Source: Thiotrichaceae bacterium (lineage in GTDB: Bacteria; Pseudomonadota; Gammaproteobacteria; Thiotrichales; Thiotrichaceae). Taken from it: DNA of 51,114 nt. The position numbers and the translations under genes are program-made. Under the pieces are notes generated by a model. That model saw nothing but the letters and a program-made list of their open reading frames with translations, was not told the DNA's origin and ran no database searches. The stretch lies in the NCBI GenBank assembly GCA_026991755.1, contig JALXAX010000130.1, positions 1 to 51,114 on the forward strand. Direction: 5' to 3'. Positions 17,871-25,439 of this stretch are shown here, in pieces. Every line of letters starts with the position of its first letter. Position 1 is the first letter of the stretch.

Positions 17871-18332
17871 TTACGCTTCTTCTGAAGCAGAATCAGTAGT
17901 GTAGACGCCCGTTAGTTTTTTCCACATGATGGAAGCGCTTAAGCCAAACCAAATCAACATACCCACACCAACAGTTGCAGCCCAACCCGCTTGTTTAAAT
18001 TGAGCGACATCTATGATGTTGTATTGCTGTAAACCCCAAATAAAAGCACCGATGATGATAACCGTTACTAAGGCTCCAAAATAACCGAGGCTTTGAAAGA
18101 TGGATTTAATGGCGAGTAGCCACAATGCCATCATAATGAGAATACCAAAAGGCTTGAAGCCAGAAAGAAGATCATCCACATTTGAGATGTAATGAATAAA
18201 ATGGTGACCGCTTGGATTCCAGGTGCCTAGTGCTAACCCCATGGACATTATTAGCGTCATCCACCAGCCGATATGAGTTACTTTTTTACCATTTTTTGTG
18301 GTTGATGTTTTGCTGATGAACCCTGGAAGCAT
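17871..18332 (-). CDS. Small four-helix membrane protein, DUF6524-like
   Basis: A 153-residue protein with four predicted membrane helices: MTLIMSMGLALG, GILIMMALWLLAIKS, ALVTVIIIGAFIWGL and VGVGMLIWFGLSASIMW. A LGTWNPSGHHFIHYI segment after the first helix resembles the NPTGYSYWHW motif of DUF6524 proteins, and length and layout agree. Function is unknown. The N-terminal ISKTSTTKNGKKV segment is a basic pre-helix region. It is likely paired with the downstream membrane gene. Confidence 0.65.
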   Translation of the reverse strand: MLPGFISKTSTTKNGKKVTHIGWWMTLIMSMGLALGTWNPSGHHFIHYISNVDDLLSGFKPFGILIMMALWLLAIKSIFQSLGYFGALVTVIIIGAFIWGLQQYNIIDVAQFKQAGWAATVGVGMLIWFGLSASIMWKKLTGVYTTDSASEEA

Positions 18333-18378
18333 TGTTTTCCCCTTTTTTTAAAATGCCTGTGTAGTTTATCATAAATTA

Positions 18379-18700
18379 AACCTAGATTCCTCAGTTGACC
18401 GCTTCCAGCTATCATTAAGTAATTGATAAACTGTTAATAAGTTATTTTAATTTTCACTCTTAGAGTCAAAGCGCTACAGCTTATAGAGCAACCCTGCTGT
18501 AGCTTCTAAGTTTCGCTAAAGCTCAACTAAGTTTTAGACTGATTGGCTATGTAAAAAAACTCATTAAGGATCAACCATTAACTCCTTTTTTTACTCGGCT
18601 TTAGCGTCCTGCGTCGCCCTAACACCTACATCCCTGTAGGTGTACGCCACTCAGCCTAAAAGAATTACTCTATAAGCCGTCCAACTGAGGATTCTAGGTT
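18379..18700 (+). repeat. MITE family C, copy 2
   Basis: A 322-bp element with terminal inverted repeats AACCTAGATTCCTCAGTTG and CAACTGAGGATTCTAGGTT. It is colinear with the copy at 5226-5502 but keeps an extra inner segment around 18595-18645 that contains an ACACCTACA..TGTAGGTGT hairpin. No coding capacity. Confidence 0.75.
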
Positions 18701-18805
18701 AAACATAATCTGTTGGATTCTGGGACTATAGTGTTCGATATTCAAGAGGTTAAATCCTTCCAGTCGCCTAAAATACTGTGTTGTAAATTGAAAATACCTA
18801 GAAAC

Positions 18806-18835
18806 AAAAAAGCCCCTTCGCAGAGGAAGAGGCTT
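18806..18835 (-). terminator. Intrinsic terminator of the PPi-phosphofructokinase gene
   Basis: On the minus strand a 10-bp stem (AAGCCTCTTC paired with GAAGGGGCTT, one G-T pair) has a six-base loop and is followed by a T run. It lies about 35 bp beyond the pfp stop codon. Confidence 0.8.
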
Positions 18836-18869
18836 TAACGTGTTTCATTTGTCACTACCTATGAACGAT

Positions 18870-20132
18870 TTACTTCATCGTAAACTCAGGTAGTTTCTTT
18901 TCTGCTAAGACTTTCTTCAAAGTAACATAGTCAGGCATACCATTCTTGTAAGGAGGGTAATCTTCACCCTCAATCAATGGTAGTAAGTACTCACGACATG
19001 CATCGGTAATACCGAAACCATCTTCACTGATGTATTCCATAGGCATCATTTTTTCAACGTTAGCGATGTCTTTTAAATCACCTGAGCCGATTTCCCACGT
19101 GTAAGGATCGTTAGAAGTACGGATAATCGCTGGCATTACAGAGTTTTTACCTTCAAGCGCCATGTTTACCGCAGCTTCACCTAGTGCATAGGCTTGCTCA
19201 ACGTCTGATTTAGAGGCCAAGTGGCGTGCTGCACGTTGTAAGTAATCAGCAACTGCCCAGTGGAATTTATAACCCAATGCATCTTTAATCAGGTTAGCAA
19301 CAACAGGAGCAGCACCACCTAATTGAGCATGACCAAAGTCATCACGTGTACCTTGCTCTGCCAGAAAGCGCCCATCTGGCCAAGCTGTGCCTTCAGATAC
19401 AACAACCGTACAGTATCCATGGCTTTTTACTTTCTCGTCAACTAACGCAAGGAATTTCTCTTGATCAAATTTGATTTCAGGGAAAAGAATAACCACTGGA
19501 ATATCGTTATCTTCATCAGCCGCTAATGCGCCTGCTGCTGCAATCCAACCTGCATGACGACCCATTACTTCGAGTACGAAGATTTTGGTCGATGTGGCTG
19601 CCATTGACGATACGTCATAGCTTGCTTCACGTGTAGATACTGCAATGTATTTAGCTACAGAACCGAAGCCAGGGCAGTTATCCGTAATAGGTAGGTCGTT
19701 ATCAACCGTTTTTGGAACGTGTATAGCTTGAATAGGGAAGCCTGTCTTTTCAGAAAGCTGAGATACTTTTAGACACGTATCAGCCGAATCACCACCACCA
19801 TTATAGAAGAAATAGCCAATGTTATGCGCTTTGAAGACTTCGATTAAACGATCATATTCTGCTTTGTTGTCTTCCAAGCTTTTCATTTTATAGCGACAAG
19901 AACCTACCGCTCCTGATGGCGTATGCTTTAGTGCCGCAATGTCTTCATCAGATTCTTTGCTGGTATCAATTAGGTTTTCCATCAATGCACCGATGATGCC
20001 ATTCTGGCCTGCATAAACCGTACCGATTTTATCAGGGTGTTTACGAGCCGTTTCAATAACACCACAAGCTGAGGCGTTGATCACAGCGGTAACACCACCT
20101 GATTGAGCATAAAAAGCATTTTTTACTGACAT
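18870..20132 (-). CDS. pfp: Pyrophosphate-dependent 6-phosphofructokinase
   Basis: A 420-residue glycolytic enzyme that reversibly phosphorylates fructose 6-phosphate using PPi. The N-terminus reads AQSGGVTAVINAS. The phosphoryl site is YNGGGDSADT, and the specificity segment PKTVDNDLP has Lys where ATP enzymes carry Gly, which indicates PPi. Further on are EVMGRHAGW and the hexose phosphate segment around PEIKF. In lithoautotrophic gammaproteobacteria such enzymes can replace fructose- and sedoheptulose-bisphosphatase in the Calvin cycle; that role is inferred. It is monocistronic with its own terminator. Confidence 0.93.
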   Translation of the reverse strand: MSVKNAFYAQSGGVTAVINASACGVIETARKHPDKIGTVYAGQNGIIGALMENLIDTSKESDEDIAALKHTPSGAVGSCRYKMKSLEDNKAEYDRLIEVFKAHNIGYFFYNGGGDSADTCLKVSQLSEKTGFPIQAIHVPKTVDNDLPITDNCPGFGSVAKYIAVSTREASYDVSSMAATSTKIFVLEVMGRHAGWIAAAGALAADEDNDIPVVILFPEIKFDQEKFLALVDEKVKSHGYCTVVVSEGTAWPDGRFLAEQGTRDDFGHAQLGGAAPVVANLIKDALGYKFHWAVADYLQRAARHLASKSDVEQAYALGEAAVNMALEGKNSVMPAIIRTSNDPYTWEIGSGDLKDIANVEKMMPMEYISEDGFGITDACREYLLPLIEGEDYPPYKNGMPDYVTLKKVLAEKKLPEFTMK

Positions 20133-20350
20133 ATTGTTCTCCTATGGAATGATATATTTTACTGTATTTCTTACTAATTCAAATTCTTGTGGATAGCGGT
20201 ATAGTGGTGCATATGCCTAATGAAGTCATCGGCTACGTGCGTTACCTCTAGTGTATAGTTCTAAAGATTTCATGTCTGCGTTGTTATTCTGGAACGGTGG
20301 TTACTTCGCCATCAGGAGTAGTTATTTTGTAGGTGAAACCTACAAAGCAA

Positions 20351-20462
20351 TCAGATTTTTGATAGAAAAGTTAGCAATAGCCGTAGATATTGGTCACTTT
20401 TATAGCGAAAGCTGGCGAATTATAGTCTCAGAAAAACGATACATGACTTGTTCAGAGCTTCC
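20351..20462 (-). repeat. Truncated MITE-like element, family E
   Basis: Read on the minus strand from 20462, the sequence begins GGAAGCTCTGAACAAGTCAT and follows the element at 46263-46422 closely (CGTTTTTCTGAG, TATAAAAGTGACCAATA, CTACGGCTATTGCTAAC), then breaks off near 20351. TTAA sits just outside the intact end at 20463-20466. Beyond the break the minus strand encodes only a scrap that could read FTYKITTPDGEVTTVPE-stop (about 20292-20344), possibly a gene tail. I see no intact gene in 20133-20570. Confidence 0.6.
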
Positions 20463-20570
20463 TTAATTGCTGTTTTTTCACATTGGTTGCACATGATACT
20501 TGACTCATGCGCACAAATCATATGTTTTATGAGTTAATCCTACACAGATTAAACTTATTACACAGTGAGA

Positions 20571-21693
20571 TTACCAAATAGCTTTAGAAAAATACAAAAA
20601 TGGATTAGTCACACTGATCCCATCTTGATCATAAGGAGCTTTAAGTGTTGCTACTATTTGCGTGGCTTTTTTAGGTTTCAGTTTGTTTGAGTAGTATTTC
20701 AGTGATTTTGAGAGGCTGTCATCACTGTATTTTACTTCGATAAGCTCTTCCAGTACGCCTTCTTTGATAATAGCAAAATCTACTTCTCTGCCTTCTTTGT
20801 CACGGATATAGTGTAGCTCACAGTGGTAGCCTTCATAGTCTTCCCAGTAGTGAAGGCGTTTTAGCAGAGTGGTTGCTATTAGGTTTTCAAAACGTGCGCC
20901 TTCGTTATCCATAACGTCTGCGTTATCAAAAAAATAGACTTTGGGTGGTTTTAGAATAGCTCTGGGAATTGAGCGAGTATAGGGCATGACTTTGAAAATT
21001 AGGTACATGTGTTCGAGTGATTCAAGCCACGAGCTTACGGTTGGAGGTGATACTTGGATGTCCTTCGCCAAATTTGAGGCGACGATCATCCCACCTACAC
21101 GGGTTTTTAATAGATCCAGCAGTAGTTTGAGGTTTTGTATGTTTTTGATGCTTTCCAGTTCGCGGATATCTTCTTGTAATACTCGTTCAAAGCGCTCTTT
21201 TCGCCATCTTCTGCTTTCTCTGGGGTCTGCTTGCAAAAAAGGTTCTGGAAAACCACCGAAGGTCATTAGTCGATGAAATATTTCTTGAGGGGTGCTTTCT
21301 TTTGCAAGGCTTGGTGGGACTTCATCTAGTGTGAATGGGTGTAACCTCCAGTAGTGGTAACGACCCATTAATGAGTCTCCACCCTTTCGGTATAAATCTA
21401 GCCGTGCTGAGCCAGTAACTAGAATGGAATGCTGTTCTCCAGCAACATCGTAAAGGCCTTTGATCCATGTTTTCCATGTTGGGTATTTATGAAGTTCGTC
21501 AAAAATAAGCAGATTGTCTTGATCAGCCCATTTTTTTTGTAGGATGCTTTGGCGGTCGTCATCATAATCCCAGTTGAAATAGCGACCAGAGGGTGATGAG
21601 ATGAGTAGTTCTTTTGCCTACTTGACGTGGACCGCCGATAAAAACCATTTTGGTCTGTAAGTCCTGTTGAATATGATGGGTTATATAGCGCAT
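20571..21693 (-). pseudogene. AAA ATPase with DUF4143 domain, broken P-loop
   Basis: Relic of a prokaryotic AAA_14/DUF4143 ATPase of unknown cellular role. The start at 21693 reads MRYITHHIQQDLQTKMVFIG, then GGPRQVGK, and the frame is lost at about 21612. The +1 frame continues as ELLISSPSGRYFNWDYDDD, DNLLIFDELHKYPTWK and LVTGSARLDLYRKGG, and then the intact C-terminal 265 residues with the DUF4143 core and GREVDFAI..EELIEVKYS. The shift coincides with loss of the Thr-Thr expected after GPRQVGK, so the nucleotide-binding site itself is destroyed. The open remainder from 21368 could be read as a truncated protein but would lack the ATPase half. Confidence 0.82.
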
Positions 21694-21696
21694 TCA

Positions 21697-21758
21697 GACT
21701 ATTTTAAAGTATGCTTTAGTTTAGTCAAGACTATTTTATAGTGGGCTTTAAAATAGTC
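21697..21758 (-). promoter_or_regulatory. Promoter and repeated operator-like motif upstream of the AAA/DUF4143 relic
   Basis: Three copies of a 13-14 base motif occur: GACTATTTTAAAGT at 21697, GACTATTTTATAGT at 21729 and the inverted CTTTAAAATAGTC at 21746. On the minus strand TTGACT and TAAAAT lie 16 bp apart inside this array, directly before the ATG at 21693. Repeats over a promoter suggest a repressor site, but the regulator is unknown. Confidence 0.5.
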
Positions 21759-21831
21759 AGCTATGTTTTCTTTTCAGCTAAGTCACAGGAATTCTTGTCA
21801 GAATTAAGAGACGCCAATGTGAAGTTGGCAC

Positions 21832-21868
21832 AAAAAAGCCCTAACAGTATGTCACTGTCAGGGCTTTT
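21832..21868 (-). terminator. Intrinsic terminator downstream of sat
   Basis: AAAAGCCCTaACAGT and ACTGTcAGGGCTTTT form a 14-bp stem with one mismatch, with A runs and T runs on the two sides. It can end transcription of sat (minus strand) and could also act on the other strand. Confidence 0.8.
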
Positions 21869-21909
21869 ATTTGTAATGCTCAACCCACTAGTGGGCTAGT
21901 AACTCGTAA

Positions 21910-23094
21910 CTACAGACTTTGGTAATAATCAATCAAAATCTTAGCCACTTCAGGACGTGAGAACTCTTTAGGTGGCGCTTCGCCATTACCTAGCATTTCA
22001 CGAACTTTAGTACCTGATAGAAGCACAAAATCTTCTTTCTCATGGTCATCCACTTCACGCATCATCACTACTTTGTTTAGCTTCTTAGACCAAGCTGTAT
22101 GGTCAGCCATGAAGATTTCGATTTCCATTGCGCCTTCTGGTACTTCGTCATCGAAGATAGTCTGAGCATCAAAGTCACCGTAGTAATCACCTACTCCAGC
22201 ATGGTCACGACCGATAATGAAGTGAGTAGCGCCCATGTTTTGACGGAAGTAAGCATGCAACACACCTTCGCGTGGTCCTGCATAAAGCATGTCGTAACCA
22301 TAGCCTGTTACCATTGCGCTGTTTTCAGGGAAGTAAACTTCAACCATTTTACGAATAGCCGCATCACGAACAGGTGCAGGAATATCACCTTCTTTAAGTT
22401 TGCCTAGTAACATGTGGATAACCAGACCATCACAACCAAGACGTTCCATTGCCATGTGACAAAGTTCTTCGTGTGCTAAGTGCATAGGGTTACGTGTTTG
22501 GAAAGCAACAATCTTGTTCCAACCGTGCTCTGCAATTTCATTACGGATTTCAACCGCAGTACGGAACGTGTCAGGGAATTCAGTTTGGAAGTAGCTGAAG
22601 TTCAATACTTGGATTGGACCAGAAAGTGCGATTTGCCCTTGAGTATTGAAAGCTTGAACACCTGGGTGATCCATATCTTCAGTACGATAAACCTTTTGTG
22701 TCATCGTCTTCATTTGTGCATCAGTCACTTCTTCAACCGCATCCACATCCATAACAGCAATGACAGGATTGCCGTCTACATTGGGGTCACGTAATGCGAT
22801 ACGTTTTGCATCACCAATTGCGTCTGTGTTTTCAAGTAAGCAGAGCACAGGAACAGGGAAGAAAGAGCCGTCTGTTAAGGTCATTTTTTCTGCTGCACCC
22901 ATCGCATCAGCTACATTCATGTACCCTTTCAATGGATTAAAATAACCACCACCCATCATCACTGCATTAGCGGCAGCTTGTGAACTGATGACTACTGAAG
23001 GTAGCGATTCAGCTTCTTTGCTAAGCTTTTCATGTTCGGCAACGTCATAGACGAAACGTGGTTGTAGTTCGTCAGAACCAATTGGTTTAATCAT
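21910..23094 (-). CDS. sat: ATP sulfurylase (sulfate adenylyltransferase)
   Basis: A 394-residue homo-oligomeric enzyme of the dissimilatory Sat type. It interconverts ATP plus sulfate with APS plus PPi. Nucleotide-binding motifs are clear: QTRNPMHLAHEELC around residue 195, GRDHAGVGDYYG near 290, and LLSGTKVREMLGNGEAPP near the end. No APS-kinase domain is fused. In sulfur oxidisers it runs toward ATP, using APS made by AprBA; aprBA are not in this window, so the direction is inferred. The gene has its own terminator and no adjacent cys or apr genes. Confidence 0.95.
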   Translation of the reverse strand: MIKPIGSDELQPRFVYDVAEHEKLSKEAESLPSVVISSQAAANAVMMGGGYFNPLKGYMNVADAMGAAEKMTLTDGSFFPVPVLCLLENTDAIGDAKRIALRDPNVDGNPVIAVMDVDAVEEVTDAQMKTMTQKVYRTEDMDHPGVQAFNTQGQIALSGPIQVLNFSYFQTEFPDTFRTAVEIRNEIAEHGWNKIVAFQTRNPMHLAHEELCHMAMERLGCDGLVIHMLLGKLKEGDIPAPVRDAAIRKMVEVYFPENSAMVTGYGYDMLYAGPREGVLHAYFRQNMGATHFIIGRDHAGVGDYYGDFDAQTIFDDEVPEGAMEIEIFMADHTAWSKKLNKVVMMREVDDHEKEDFVLLSGTKVREMLGNGEAPPKEFSRPEVAKILIDYYQSL

Positions 23095-23573
23095 CCTTTA
23101 ATCCTCGTATCTACGACCCAAGTGGGAGTAGTGGTAGTTAAAATGTGCTGTTAAATAATAATGATAGAGTTATACAGGTACTATACAAGCACTATACAAA
23201 TAGCATATACACTATTATTTGGAGCTGAAAATAGGGTAATTTCATGAGCGTATAGGCTGAGGTGTTATCCCTCAACGTTATAGCAACTTTATAAAATAGT
23301 TAATGGTTAGTTCCACCCGTTTAGGCTGTTAGCTAAGCGAGCCTGCCTAACAAACTGGAAAAGACTACTCTTATTACCCTCTTAAGTACAGGGTAGAAAA
23401 ACTTCTAGATCTATAAATAATACTTATGGTGTATTATAAATAATTTGATGTTGATTTATAACCACATGATTTGTCGTTAAAACAAGCATATATAATCAGC
23501 AGAGACCATTGTAAATAGTAATACAATGAATTGACACCTTCAATAAATCTGATGTAAATCATTATTCAAGTAT
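23095..23573. other. AT-rich gene-free interval upstream of sat
   Basis: I see no gene here. The section next to sat is rich in TATACA/TATACAA motifs (23165-23215), which could include its promoter. The remainder has scattered AT tracts without a clear inverted-repeat element. Confidence 0.4.
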
Positions 23574-23718
23574 CGTAGCCCGTATGGAGTGCAACGCAAT
23601 ACGGGAAGCAGCGTACAATCACAATATCATATAAAACAATACTATCTATTTCTACCGACTATCATTATTATGCGAGCTTATAGTTCCCCCGTATTCCGTA
23701 AACTCCATACGGGCTACG
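23574..23718 (+). repeat. MITE-like element, family F (CGTAGCCCGTATGGAGT), copy 1
   Basis: A 145-bp element with termini CGTAGCCCGTATGGAGT and ACTCCATACGGGCTACG. Inner arms CAATACGGGAAG and CCCCCGTATTCCG are also complementary. Two further copies are at 40874-40995 and 42329-42447. No gene. Confidence 0.75.
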
Positions 23719-23805
23719 TCTCTAATACATGGCGTTAAAGTTTGGGATTCTTCTTTCTGGCGAGCCATCAAACCTAAGTTAATGGAGGGAGGGCTAGATG
23801 TCTTT

Positions 23806-24021
23806 TCACTTGTTTTTTAACGGCTCGATGAGGTACTCAAGCCCATTGAGTTTTATCTCGATAGTCAGCTTCATCAACATGCCTAGCTGACCTGTAGGCA
23901 ATCCTTTATCTTCAAACCAGAGTAGATAGGCTTCGGGAAGGTCAATCAGTAATCGTCCCTGGTATTTGCCAAAGGGCATTTCCCAAGTGGCTAGTTTTTT
24001 TAGGTCTTCTGGCTCAAACAT
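23806..24021 (-). CDS. DUF3820 family protein
   Basis: A 71-residue protein with the DUF3820 pattern: PFGKYQGRLLIDLPEAYLLWF, then KGLPTGQLG and a helical tail. The family is sometimes called a putative quorum-sensing-regulated virulence factor, but its molecular role is unknown. It may relate to a nuclease-like fold (the TMPFGKYKG motif also occurs in some exonuclease proteins). It is 9 bp from the FUN14-like gene on the same strand. Confidence 0.78.
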   Translation of the reverse strand: MFEPEDLKKLATWEMPFGKYQGRLLIDLPEAYLLWFEDKGLPTGQLGMLMKLTIEIKLNGLEYLIEPLKNK

Positions 24022-24030
24022 AAATGAATA

Positions 24031-24348
24031 TTAGCCAAACTTAAGCCCTGCTGCAAAACCTGCAACTGCGCTCAGGCCTCGGCTGGTGATATGGCTAAGT
24101 CGGTCTGTTAGAAAGCCAGCAAAGCTTTGCATGCTGTTGACCACAGCCGTTGTTGTGCTTTTTAACCCTTCGTCACTGATAGTAGTGAAGCCGTAATACT
24201 CACTAGCAAACATAATAACGATTGCGAGACCGGCCATAAATAGAGCAATTTTTAGCGCTTTCTTGGCGAAATAGCCAACTGCCAGACCGATAAGGAAAGG
24301 CGCTCCTACATTCCCCAATAAAAAGCCTTGTAAATTTTCGTTATTCAC
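24031..24348 (-). CDS. FUN14-domain-like small membrane protein
   Basis: A 105-residue protein with two or three membrane segments. The pattern is VGAPFLIGLAVGYFAKKALKIALFMAGLAIVI, then SEYYGFTTISDEGL and a Gly-rich final helix AVAGFAAGLKFG. This agrees with bacterial FUN14 proteins, which have the same length and the double-Gly helix. Function in bacteria is not established. It lies 5 bp downstream of the phosphodiesterase gene and 9 bp before the DUF3820 gene, so the three probably share a transcript. Confidence 0.7.
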   Translation of the reverse strand: MNNENLQGFLLGNVGAPFLIGLAVGYFAKKALKIALFMAGLAIVIMFASEYYGFTTISDEGLKSTTTAVVNSMQSFAGFLTDRLSHITSRGLSAVAGFAAGLKFG

Positions 24349-24353
24349 ACTGG

Positions 24354-24848
24354 TTACCCTTCTTCACTAAAACGGTATTCTTTGATGACCCACTCAGGCT
24401 CACTGCACGTCAGTACCAAACAGGATGGTCCGCCTCGTGTTCTTGTTCTTCCTGCTGCACCAGGGTTAATGATCCACGGTAGTTCGTCTTTGTCTTGCAG
24501 CATTTTATGGGTATGTCCGTAGACGATGACTTTTGCATCAGGATAGGCTTTTCTGAGAGAGTCATGACTAGGTTGGTGCATACCGTGTTCGTGTCCATGC
24601 TCTATGGCGACTTTCCCGCCAGGTAGGTCTATTTGTATACTATTTGGAATATTCCCTGCGTTTAAATACATATCATTATTACCTGCAACCGCATAAATCT
24701 TACCTGTTTTAGGTTTCATGGCTGTCAAGATGGCTTCACTACAAATATCTCCGGCATGAATAGCATAGTCACATTCGGTAATGAGCTTCGTAATGCGCTC
24801 ATCAAGGTGTGCATGTGTATCGGAGATGATGGCTACTGATAGGGTCAT
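24354..24848 (-). CDS. YfcE-type metallophosphodiesterase
   Basis: A 164-residue single-domain calcineurin-like phosphoesterase. Metal-binding motifs are in order: ISDTHAHLD, HAGDIC, GNND, EHGHEHG and VYGHTH. The MJ0936/YfcE family hydrolyses phosphodiesters with two metal ions; the natural substrate is unknown. I use the ATG at 24848 (MTLSVAIISDTH). A longer open frame reaches 24995, but that part is translated from the repeat element at 24891-25049. No strong ribosome site is seen. Confidence 0.9.
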   Translation of the reverse strand: MTLSVAIISDTHAHLDERITKLITECDYAIHAGDICSEAILTAMKPKTGKIYAVAGNNDMYLNAGNIPNSIQIDLPGGKVAIEHGHEHGMHQPSHDSLRKAYPDAKVIVYGHTHKMLQDKDELPWIINPGAAGRTRTRGGPSCLVLTCSEPEWVIKEYRFSEEG

Positions 24849-24890
24849 AGGCTCAAGTCTTAAAGATATTCTGGTGTTACATTTTTTTAA

Positions 24891-25049
24891 GGAACCTCTG
24901 ATCAAGTCATGAGCGGTTTTCTCGAAGCTGAAATTGCCCATTTTTTGCTTAAAAATCTCCCTAATAGAGCAACTATTAGCTCCATTTTTAAGCAAAAACT
25001 GAACAATTTCATCTGTCGAGAAATTCCACCCGACTTAATCAGAGATTCC
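24891..25049 (+). repeat. MITE-like element, family E (TTAA-flanked), copy 1
   Basis: Termini GGAACCTCTGATCAAG and CTTAATCAGAGATTCC are inverted copies, with TTAA at both borders (24887-24890 and 25050-25053). Internal arms GCTTAAAAATC..TTTTTAAGC pair as well. It produces a false N-terminal extension for the phosphodiesterase gene. Confidence 0.75.
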
Positions 25050-25053
25050 TTAA

Positions 25054-25171
25054 GGAAACTCTGATCAAGTCAAAAAATTGGAAGCGACACTTTAGTGTCG
25101 CCCATAAACTATTGAAATAAAGTTGTTTTGGGCGAGGCTAAAGCCTCACATCCTACTTGATCAGAGGTTCC
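25054..25171 (+). repeat. MITE-like element, family E (TTAA-flanked), copy 2
   Basis: Termini GGAAACTCTGATCAAG and CTTGATCAGAGGTTCC, flanked by TTAA at 25050-25053 (shared with the previous copy) and 25172-25175. The interior differs from copy 1 and has hairpins GCGACACTTTAGTGTCGC and GAGGCTAAAGCCTC. The rest of the gap to mutL (25176-25439) shows no gene. Confidence 0.75.
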
Positions 25172-25439
25172 TTAAGAGGTCTTTGCTATGAAAGAGGCTC
25201 TCAAAGTGATTTGTGAAAGAAAGGGAGTGTACAGATAAAAGTATAGACGGGCAAAAAGTGGGAGATAGTTGAGTTTTAGCGGGGTTACTCAAATGTCACG
25301 GTTGATGATTGACTATACAGATAAAGTGGCGGCAGCTTTTAGCTAGTAATAATAAAGCCGAAGTAATCAGAAATATCACATAGAAGCATGAATATAAGCC
25401 TTTTGACATCTGCTTTATTTGATGGTTAAGTCTACCTAA

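Noticed and set aside
20251-20466. Plus-strand reading frame upstream of pfp
   Set aside because: It is antisense to a truncated family E element and has no protein-like pattern.
24849-24995. N-terminal extension of the phosphodiesterase
   Set aside because: It is mostly the reverse strand of a family E element.
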